From NCBI GenBank assembly GCA_031289895.1, contig JAITOP010000061.1:1-7703 (forward strand): a stretch of 7,703 nucleotides of DNA, read 5' to 3'. Positions 1 through 5,267 of the stretch are shown here, one piece after another. The notes beneath the pieces were generated by a model, which saw only the letters and a list, made by a program, of their open reading frames with translations, did no database searches and was not told where the DNA came from. Within the stretch, counting starts at the first letter, position 1. Each line of letters begins with the position of its first letter. A program made the position numbers and the translations under genes. Source of the DNA: Prevotellaceae bacterium (lineage in GTDB: Bacteria; Bacteroidota; Bacteroidia; Bacteroidales; UBA932).

Positions 1-1623
1 TGACATTATTGGTATAGATAACCATCTGTATTCTGCTGCGCTTGTTGTGGTTGAAAATACTAATGAATCGCCTTCGCATACAGGTCTTGCCGATATTGTT
101 AATACGGGAACAGGTATTGCATAAATTTCTCCTTCTGCGGGCGCACTCCAGTCGCTCCAGCAAGCATTTTCACGCACTCTTACTCTGTAGTTGTATGTGC
201 CTAATGTTGTTCCTGCAACAATAGTATCATAATCTGATGCTGTTACCGTTTTTGGAGGACCTGAATTTTCGTCTCTCCATCTGTAACGGTCGCCTGTGGC
301 GTTGGTGCGGAATACTACTGTTTTACCTGCGCATACGTCCTGTACTGTTATTGTGGGTGCAGCAGGTATAGGTGATACTGTTATTGTTGCTTTTAAATTT
401 CCTGTTATGCCATAATCCGACGGGTCGAAAGGGCAAGTCAATCTGCTATCATTAAGTTCTATTAACTCGAAATGATAGATACCTGCTGTATTTAATTTTA
501 AGACAGTATCTGTTCCATATACAATAAGAGGCGATGGAGGTAGTAATCCACCCGGGGCATTATAAGATAATGTAAACGGCGGTATTCCTATAAAGTGAAA
601 TGATATGCTATCGCCTACGCATAATTTAAGGTTAATATTATTGATGTTTGCAACACTGACACCTGTAACATCAGCACCGGTATTTGCACAAGGCAGTGGA
701 CTACCGTGAGTATATACGGTTGTCCCTGAATTGTAGTACACGGCATACAATGTTATAGTATCTATAGGATAATAAGGAAAAGGGGCAGACGCTAAATAAA
801 ACGGAGTAGGTGCTACAAGTGAAGGAAGAGATGGTAATTCCGATGCCTCAACCCAACCCCAAAAAGACCAACCGGCAAGAGCTTGGTTAATCGAAACTAT
901 AGGTTCACCATCGCCCAAATCTATACCTGCTGCGGGACTTGTTTCAGTAAGCGAACCAACTTTAGGTATTCCCGCACCTGATTCTAACTTAACAGTATAT
1001 GTTATGTTTCCGAAAACAGATAATCCATCATCAACACTATTAGTACTTGCTGAAAATAAACCCCACCATCCGGTAGCGTTTGCACCTGATGCATAATACC
1101 TGATAATTATGGGAGTTGAAACATTATGTACATCCGGCACAGCGGAAAAATCTCCTACTACTACCTGCGGACTGCCGTTCCCGATAGTACTGCCTATAGA
1201 TATAAAAGTAGTTCCTCCATCTATGCTATAAGCAAACATAGAGGTAACTGTACTTGCAAAACCAGTTGCGCCCGTAAAATTACCTACTACTGCGTCTAAA
1301 GATACTTTTTGACCGGGAGCAGGTGCAACTACAATCTGAAAATAATCCTGATTGTTAGCACTAACACCATCATTAGCAAATCCGGCTGTTCTAAAGTAGT
1401 GATTAGTAGCTCCATCCGGTAGTGCGTTGCTACCTCTGGTCAATAACTTGGAATTTGCATCAGAAGCCAACGATGCATTATAGGTCGTTGCTGTTGCAGT
1501 CACAGGATTCGGCTGCCCTCTCAAATTCCATCCAATAAGTTTTACCTGCCCCCACGAGGTTACAGATAAAAACACTAATGCTATAAAAAGCATTAAAATT
1601 TTTGAATAATTTCTTGCTGTCAT
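1..1623 (-). CDS. Secreted multi-domain Ig-like surface protein, N-terminal part (3' end outside window)
   Basis: An open frame of exactly 541 codons runs from ATG at 1623-1621 to the window edge with no stop, so the C-terminus is missing. Residues 1-26 form a signal peptide: a basic start (MTARNYSK), a hydrophobic core (ILMLFIALVFL) and a polar end (SVTSWGQ), with likely cleavage near G25/Q26. Residues about 28-210 look like an all-beta sandwich rich in Gly, Ser, Thr and Asn. Residues about 230-298 contain 'GWSFWGW' and end 'ITLYAVYY', resembling Listeria-Bacteroides (InlB B-type) repeats. Residues about 310-415 (C312, C335, C397) and 418-505 (C431, C488) look like PKD/Ig-like domains, and a further one begins near 508 (C516). 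Proteins like this in Bacteroidota are usually exported and sorted by the type IX system through a C-terminal domain, which cannot be checked here. The other ATG upstream (1654) stops after seven codons, so 1623 is the start. No Shine-Dalgarno is seen. A role in adhesion or as an exoprotein is inferred, not shown. Confidence 0.88.
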   Translation of the reverse strand, partial: MTARNYSKILMLFIALVFLSVTSWGQVKLIGWNLRGQPNPVTATATTYNASLASDANSKLLTRGSNALPDGATNHYFRTAGFANDGVSANNQDYFQIVVAPAPGQKVSLDAVVGNFTGATGFASTVTSMFAYSIDGGTTFISIGSTIGNGSPQVVVGDFSAVPDVHNVSTPIIIRYYASGANATGWWGLFSASTNSVDDGLSVFGNITYTVKLESGAGIPKVGSLTETSPAAGIDLGDGEPIVSINQALAGWSFWGWVEASELPSLPSLVAPTPFYLASAPFPYYPIDTITLYAVYYNSGTTVYTHGSPLPCANTGADVTGVSVANINNINLKLCVGDSISFHFIGIPPFTLSYNAPGGLLPPSPLIVYGTDTVLKLNTAGIYHFELIELNDSRLTCPFDPSDYGITGNLKATITVSPIPAAPTITVQDVCAGKTVVFRTNATGDRYRWRDENSGPPKTVTASDYDTIVAGTTLGTYNYRVRVRENACWSDWSAPAEGEIYAIPVPVLTISARPVCEGDSLVFSTTTSAAEYRWLSIPIMS

Positions 1624-1855
1624 ATATTATTTATTTAAGTAAATTGTTTTTCATACACTTTCTGTTCTGTTATTTTATTATTTTCTCTAATGTCTTAGCC
1701 GATTTTTAATTATTTTAACTTTTTGTTTAATATTTTCACATTTTAATATTATATTGCTGATATTTTGTTTATTGCTTGTTTTATGCCTATTAATTAAATA
1801 CATACAACACATTTATCATATTATTTAAATGATTAAGTATTTTACAAAACTTTCG

Positions 1856-1863
1856 CAAATGTA
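1856..1863 (-). promoter_or_regulatory. Possible Bacteroidota -7 promoter element for the surface-protein gene
   Basis: On the minus strand these bases read TACATTTG, which fits the Bacteroidota -7 consensus TAnnTTTG. It lies about 230 nt upstream of the start at 1623, which would leave a long 5' leader. I see no good -33 TTTG at the expected distance, so support is weak and the match could be chance in AT-rich DNA. Confidence 0.22.
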
Positions 1864-1906
1864 AATCAAATAACGCTAATTTTGTTAACGTGTGTTAATA
1901 AATCTA

Positions 1907-1967
1907 ATAAGTGTCGTATTTTCTTCGATAAGTGCAATAATTTTCAAATAAGTGTACTTTTTACAAG
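1907..1967. repeat. Three imperfect 20-21-bp tandem units beginning ATAAGTG
   Basis: ATAAGTG occurs at 1907-1913, 1928-1934 and 1948-1954, 21 and 20 bp apart, about two helical turns. Each heptamer is followed after 5-6 bases by TTTTC or a close variant (the third unit has TTTAC). The units are thus 1907-1927, 1928-1947 and 1948-1967. The array lies about 285-345 bp upstream of the surface-protein start. It could be a protein-binding array or simply a degenerate tandem repeat. Confidence 0.55.
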
Positions 1968-2001
1968 TTAAAAACAGATTATTCAGCTCACATTCAATAC
2001 G

Positions 2002-2086
2002 GTATTCACGTATTCTGTATTCTGTATTCCGTATTCCGTATTCAGTATTCTGTATTCAGTATTCTGTATTCAGTATTCTGTATTCA
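2002..2086. repeat. Heptamer tandem array GTATTCN, 12 copies
   Basis: Twelve consecutive units begin GTATTC. The first (2002-2009) is 8 bp and the other eleven (2010-2086) are exactly 7 bp. The seventh base varies: T, T, C, C, then alternating A and T. The right half is therefore a higher-order 14-bp repeat, GTATTCAGTATTCT, in three copies from 2038 to 2079, followed by one GTATTCA. The array ends exactly where the nested inverted repeat (2086-2307) begins. It is non-coding. Slippage makes such arrays variable between strains. Confidence 0.93.
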
Positions 2087-2307
2087 TACCAAACAGTTAC
2101 CAAAACCCTTATTTTGGAAAGCCGCCCTTAGTAGCAGAGCATTAGCCTCGATATTCTACCCTTATTCCCTTATTTACAACATTTTAATAAGGGAATAAGG
2201 GTATGCGTTACTTGTTTTCGGCTACTAAGGGAACTTTTTGTAAATAAGGGTTTTATCTGTTATTTATTTTCTATACCTGAATCGGTATTTTGATAACTGT
2301 TTGGTAT
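2086..2307. repeat. Nested inverted-repeat element of about 220 bp (four arm pairs)
   Basis: Four pairs of complementary arms are nested in order. Outer A is 2086-2099 with 2294-2307 (14 bp, ATACCAAACAGTTA). B is 2102-2114 with 2242-2254 (13 bp, AAAACCCTTATTT). C is 2125-2135 with 2221-2231 (11 bp, CCCTTAGTAGC). Innermost D is 2157-2174 with 2186-2203 (18 bp). All four are perfect. This makes a large interrupted palindrome that could fold as a long hairpin in DNA or in RNA of either strand. A small hairpin, ATACC-6 nt-GGTAT, lies at 2273-2288. There is no ORF or transposase, so it may be a non-autonomous mobile element (MITE-like) or a structured RNA. I do not recognise the family. Confidence 0.85.
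2157..2203. repeat. Strong central hairpin, 18-bp perfect stem and 11-nt loop
   Basis: TACCCTTATTCCCTTATT (2157-2174) is followed by an 11-nt loop and its exact reverse complement (2186-2203). The stem carries two tandem copies of CCCTTATT. No U-tract follows the stem on either strand, so it is not a typical intrinsic terminator. It is the core of the nested element at 2086-2307. Confidence 0.85.
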
Positions 2308-2325
2308 TAGAAAACAGCCTAACTT

Positions 2326-2344
2326 CTTAACTTCTCTAACTTCC
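2326..2344. repeat. Direct repeat, left copy (CTTAACTTCTNTAACTTCC)
   Basis: This 19-bp sequence recurs at 2591-2609 with one mismatch (C against T at position 11). The two copies flank the palindromic element at 2349-2591. They could be a duplicated target, or independent parts of the TAACTTC-type simple repeat that this stretch consists of. The length and internal repetitiveness make an ordinary target-site duplication doubtful. Confidence 0.6.
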
Positions 2345-2435
2345 TTTAATGATGAAAAATAAACAAATTATAACAGATGACAAAAAAAAACGTAAGGATT
2401 ATCGTTCGGTAGAAATGATAATACCACGCCAACAC

Positions 2436-2455
2436 GGCAGTCCGTCAGGACTGCC
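2436..2455. repeat. Perfect 8-bp hairpin GGCAGTCC-GTCA-GGACTGCC
   Basis: An 8-bp perfect stem closes a 4-nt loop and is markedly GC-richer than its surroundings. It sits near the middle of the palindromic element at 2349-2591. A GC-rich short stem of this kind is typical of REP-like units. Confidence 0.85.
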
Positions 2456-2474
2456 ACCAACAAAAACAGAGGTC

Positions 2475-2491
2475 GCAAACCTACGGCTTGC
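2475..2491. repeat. 17-bp direct repeat, copy 1 (GCAAACCTACGGCTTGC), part of a hairpin
   Basis: It is identical to 2528-2544. In this copy the flanking bases extend a stem: TCGCAA (2473-2478) pairs with TTGCGA (2488-2493), with an inner CC/GG pair around a TAC loop. The copy at 2528 lacks the outer TC/GA but keeps the core stem. The duplication suggests modular growth of the palindromic element. Confidence 0.85.
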
Positions 2492-2527
2492 GATACGAAT
2501 GGTGGTTAAATTTTTCTACCGAGCGAT

Positions 2528-2544
2528 GCAAACCTACGGCTTGC
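2528..2544. repeat. 17-bp direct repeat, copy 2 (GCAAACCTACGGCTTGC)
   Basis: This is an exact copy of 2475-2491, placed directly after the right inner arm (2513-2527) of the palindromic element. It has no counterpart at the left side, so it makes the element asymmetric. Confidence 0.85.
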
Positions 2545-2590
2545 CCTTATTAATAAAAACAATCTGTTATAGGTTATTTATTTTTTATCA

Positions 2591-2609
2591 CTTAACTTCT
2601 TTAACTTCC
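2591..2609. repeat. Direct repeat, right copy
   Basis: It matches 2326-2344 at 18 of 19 positions. It lies 7 bp beyond the mtaB stop codon, reading leftward on the minus strand, so the flanking repeat and element begin almost immediately after the gene. Confidence 0.6.
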
Positions 2610-2615
2610 GTGATT

Positions 2616-3926
2616 TTATAATTTGCAGTTCCCGACAAGTCCTGCTGCATTTCCACTCTCAGCTATTGCTGTAATTTCTGTTTCAACAATTTTTCCTACC
2701 AAATCTTTTTGATAAGGTATTTCAACTTTAATATAATTTCCCGAAAATCCCGACATCATTTCACCATGACGCGCGCCTTCAAACAAAACATTTGCTTTTT
2801 GACCGATATTATTTTTGTAAAAATTGCTGTGAAGCGTTTCGCACAAATCTTTTAACTTATTCACCCGCTCTGTTTTTATGTGATTTGCAATTTTTCCCTG
2901 CATTGTTGATGTTGCTGTATTTGCCCTGTCGGAATACGGGAAAATGTGAATAAATGCAGGATTTATTTCTTGCAAAAAATTATAAGTTGATATAAAATCG
3001 TCATCGGTTTCATTTGGAAATCCGACTATTACGTCAATTCCAATAAAAGCATCCGGCATAAGTTGACGAATATTGCGTATGCGTTGAGCAAATAATTTTG
3101 TATTATATCGCCGGCGCATAAGTGCAAGAATTTTATCGCATCCCGATTGCAAAGGAATATGAAAATGCGGTAGAAATTTTGGCGAATCTTTCACAAATTC
3201 AATTATTTCAGCGGTTAACAAATTGGGTTCTATCGACGATATTCTGTAACGTTCGATACCTTCGGTTTTTTCAAGATTTTTGAGCAAATCAATAAATAAT
3301 TCGCCTGTGGTTTTGCCAAAATCGCCTGTATTTACACCTGTAATTATTATTTCTTTTACTCCCGAATCGGCAATTATTTTTGCTTCGTTGCACACTTCTT
3401 CTATCGAAATATTTCTGCTTTTCCCGCGTGCCATTGGAATTGTGCAGTAGGCGCAATTATAATCGCAGCCATCCTGCACTTTTAAGAACGAGCGAGTGCG
3501 GTCGCCCAACGAAAATGCTTTGAAAAAACTGTTGGTTTCATTTATTTCGCACGAAAAAATTTTCGCTTTTTTCTTTTCGCTTATCGAATTTACGTATTCA
3601 AAAATATTTCCTTTCATATCTGCTCCGGCAACAATATCAACGCCTTCTATTTCAGCCAATTCCTGTGGCTTAAGTTGAGCATAACATCCTGTTGCAACAA
3701 TAATTGCCTGCGGAGCTTGTTTTGCAAGTTTACGAAGCAACTGACGACATTTTTTATCGGCATTTTCGGTTACCGAGCAAGTGTTTACAACATATACATC
3801 AGCAATTTGATTAGACGGTACACGCTCAAAATCATTTTCCAGAAACTTGCGGGCAAGCATTGATGTTTCCGAAAAATTTAGTTTGCAACCAAGAGTGCAA
3901 AATGCTATTTTACGTTTTTCATTCAT
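2616..3926 (-). CDS. mtaB: tRNA (t6A37) methylthiotransferase MtaB, complete
   Basis: This is a 436-residue radical-SAM methylthiotransferase of the MiaB/RimO/MtaB family. It converts N6-threonylcarbamoyl-adenosine 37 of ANN-decoding tRNAs to the 2-methylthio form, in the cytoplasm. The N-terminal UPF0004 domain has the three ligands of the auxiliary iron-sulfur cluster: C14 (TLGCK), C50 (VNTCSV) and C81 (ATGCYAQ). The radical-SAM motif CxxxCxxC is C154, C158, C161 (DGCDYNCAYC). The family block 'FHIPLQSGCDKILALMRRRY' covers 255-274, and residues about 370-436 form the TRAM-type RNA-binding tail. 'TLGCKLNFSE' and the length favour MtaB over MiaB or RimO. The start ATG (3926-3924) overlaps the end of the Dam stub by 8 nt, so mtaB may now be read from the defence-operon transcript. 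No separate promoter was recognised. No hairpin with a U-tract follows; the repeat elements begin just beyond the stop. Confidence 0.95.
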   Translation of the reverse strand: MNEKRKIAFCTLGCKLNFSETSMLARKFLENDFERVPSNQIADVYVVNTCSVTENADKKCRQLLRKLAKQAPQAIIVATGCYAQLKPQELAEIEGVDIVAGADMKGNIFEYVNSISEKKKAKIFSCEINETNSFFKAFSLGDRTRSFLKVQDGCDYNCAYCTIPMARGKSRNISIEEVCNEAKIIADSGVKEIIITGVNTGDFGKTTGELFIDLLKNLEKTEGIERYRISSIEPNLLTAEIIEFVKDSPKFLPHFHIPLQSGCDKILALMRRRYNTKLFAQRIRNIRQLMPDAFIGIDVIVGFPNETDDDFISTYNFLQEINPAFIHIFPYSDRANTATSTMQGKIANHIKTERVNKLKDLCETLHSNFYKNNIGQKANVLFEGARHGEMMSGFSGNYIKVEIPYQKDLVGKIVETEITAIAESGNAAGLVGNCKL

Positions 3927-4134
3927 AATAAATTTGGTAATTGCTCATTTTGATAACTGTTAGAATAAATTTTTTTGTGGTTTTTTTGTTTGGATAACGC
4001 TGTTTTGCAGATATAAACACAGAGCCGCCACCGAGAAATGGTTCTCTAAATTCGTCAAAGTTTGGGCGCAACTTTGCGATTGTTTCGACTGCTCGGCTTT
4101 TGCTGCCGGGGTAGCGGAGGGGGGATTTTATCAT
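3919..4134 (-). pseudogene. Truncated Dam-family (D12 class) DNA adenine methyltransferase, N-terminal stub
   Basis: The frame is 71 codons, whereas Dam/DpnM-type N6-adenine methyltransferases are usually about 260-300. Residues 3-12 (KSPLRYPGSK) are the N-terminal SAM-binding motif, and 30-40 (REPFLGGGSVF) are the FxGxG motif I. Family-like sequence continues to about K50 (KQRYPNKK). The remaining 21 residues (TTKKFILTVIKMSNYQIYYE) do not resemble the family, and the target-recognition region and catalytic DPPY are absent. The stub therefore cannot methylate DNA. Its ATG overlaps the endonuclease stop by 4 nt (ATGA), so it was the third gene of the restriction-modification operon. It ends 8 nt inside mtaB. 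The non-homologous tail contains a 15-bp sequence (3947-3961) also present in the nested repeat at 2287-2301. Decay by deletion or rearrangement is inferred. Confidence 0.82.
3947..3961. repeat. 15-bp copy of the nested-repeat arm (ATTTTGATAACTGTT)
   Basis: This is identical, in the same orientation, to 2287-2301, which includes part of the right outer arm of the nested element at 2086-2307. It lies inside the non-homologous tail of the Dam stub, close to the start of mtaB, so the two copies bracket mtaB. Chance is possible for 15 bp of AT-rich sequence. Confidence 0.6.
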
Positions 4135-5267
4135 AATTTATGTTCTTTCAAAATGTTTTGCCATTCCAAAATATGAAAAGATTTGATTTCGGTTGATTTT
4201 TTAGAGTCAACAATCAAATTTCGAGTATATGTTTTTATAAATTCTTTGTAATCATCAATAAATCGTAAATAGTATTTCAAACTTGTAAAAATGCCGTTAG
4301 CAATAATCTCTAAATCAGTGCCTTTTTTGATTTTCAGAATGAATTTGTTAATATATTCTTCCTCTTCTTGCGAGGTAAAATTATCTTTTGCCGTTGTCAA
4401 AATGTAATATCTTGAAATATCTGTATTTTCAGATTTTTTCGCTACATCAAACACTAAATTCCTGTCAATAGAAATATTATGCTTGATTTCAACCATTTCA
4501 AAAGGTGTGTTGTCTATGTTCCAAATTTCAATATCGCCGTAGCCGTGTTTATCAGCAGAAGTATGAACATTCAATGGTCGCAAAATTTTATTTTCGTAAC
4601 GCTTTACCTGTTTGAACAGTTGTTCGTAAATAGAATAAATTGCAATGACAGGTAAACGTGAACTTAATTGCATTGAAAAATGTTGGTGCAACATTGACAA
4701 AACGCTGTTTATGTTGATAATATCAATGAAATCAGAAGTGTCAATTGTTTCCGTAAAAATCAGTTCCTCTTTTAAAGAAAGTGTATGCAATTTTTCAAAA
4801 AGATAAATTAGAGTTTCATCAGGTTTTACTGTTTGATTTTCTACTGCATCAAGAAGCACTAAAAAACAATGTAATGTGTTTTTTGAGCGTCCGGCAATGT
4901 TTGATTCTTCAGATAAATTCCAAGGTATATCTACTCTTGTAACTAATGATAAAAAGCCACTTTCTTTATTGGCATATCTTTGAAAATGTTGCTTAAAAAA
5001 TGGAGTTGTAACTTTGGTATCCAACGTTCTTGCTGAATATCCATTTACAAATTTCTTTTTATGCAATCGTATATCTTGCTGTGGTTCTGCTATTTTATTT
5101 AACATAGAAGTTACAATTGCTGACATCAACGATTTGTTATTTTCAATGTTAGTAACAAGCACATCAATATTTTTAACGATAATATCGCTGTATTTCTTTC
5201 TCTTTTTTGCCGAAAGATTGGCAACTGCTTTTGTAAGCAAGTCCTCTAAAATTTCAATATGTGTCAT
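4131..5267 (-). CDS. Type II restriction endonuclease, SacI-family-like
   Basis: The protein has 378 residues and no signal peptide. From memory, the block 'YSARTLDTKVTTPFFKQHF' (77-95) followed by 'RYANKESGFLSLVTR' (97-111) resembles the SacI family of endonucleases (SacI itself cuts GAGCTC); no search was run. A PD-(D/E)XK-type site is visible as D245 in 'GYGDIEIW' and E260-x-K262 in 'VEIK', about 15 residues apart and each at the end of a short hydrophobic strand. The N-terminus (1-60) and C-terminus (about 305-378) look helical. The ATG at 5267 overlaps the methyltransferase stop by 4 nt (ATGA), so translation is probably coupled and the methyltransferase is made first. The stop in turn overlaps the Dam stub by 4 nt. 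The function follows from the active site plus the methyltransferase partner. The recognition sequence is not established, since families diverge in specificity. Confidence 0.72.
   Translation of the reverse strand: MTHIEILEDLLTKAVANLSAKKRKKYSDIIVKNIDVLVTNIENNKSLMSAIVTSMLNKIAEPQQDIRLHKKKFVNGYSARTLDTKVTTPFFKQHFQRYANKESGFLSLVTRVDIPWNLSEESNIAGRSKNTLHCFLVLLDAVENQTVKPDETLIYLFEKLHTLSLKEELIFTETIDTSDFIDIININSVLSMLHQHFSMQLSSRLPVIAIYSIYEQLFKQVKRYENKILRPLNVHTSADKHGYGDIEIWNIDNTPFEMVEIKHNISIDRNLVFDVAKKSENTDISRYYILTTAKDNFTSQEEEEYINKFILKIKKGTDLEIIANGIFTSLKYYLRFIDDYKEFIKTYTRNLIVDSKKSTEIKSFHILEWQNILKEHKL

Larger units (their letters stand above)
2349..2591. mobile_element. MITE- or REP-like imperfect palindromic element
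   Basis: The outer arms 2349-2378 and 2562-2591 are complementary at 25 of 30 positions without gaps; the innermost 10 bp (TATAACAGAT / ATCTGTTATA) are perfect. Inside lies a second arm pair, 2401-2415 (ATCGTTCGGTAGAAA) with 2513-2527, matching at 14 of 15 with the exception a possible G-T wobble. These arms extend imperfectly inward to CCAC/GTGG (about 2424 and 2501). The centre holds two small hairpins at 2436-2455 and 2473-2493. A 17-bp piece of the second is repeated just outside the right inner arm. No transposase gene is present, so any movement would need one supplied elsewhere. The plus-strand 90-codon frame across it looks fortuitous. Similar compact palindromes in bacteria are REP/BIME or MITE sequences; assignment to a family is not possible from this window alone. 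Confidence 0.68.

Noticed and set aside
42..224. Plus-strand 60-codon frame at the left end
   Set aside because: It is antisense to the clear minus-strand surface-protein frame, which has a signal peptide and Ig-like domains.
2002..2086. Possible CRISPR array
   Set aside because: The units are 7 bp with no spacers between them, so this is a simple tandem repeat.
2157..2203. Intrinsic terminator for mtaB
   Set aside because: The stem is long and AT-rich, has no following U-tract on the minus strand, and lies more than 400 bp beyond the mtaB stop.
2349..2621. Plus-strand frame of 90 codons (MMKNKQIITDD...)
   Set aside because: It lies wholly across the palindromic element and its hairpins, which force its composition. 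It also runs into the 3' end of mtaB on the other strand, shows no recognisable domain and has no ribosome-binding site.
3496..3863. Two plus-strand frames within mtaB
   Set aside because: Both are antisense shadows of a conserved, complete gene with all its cysteine motifs.
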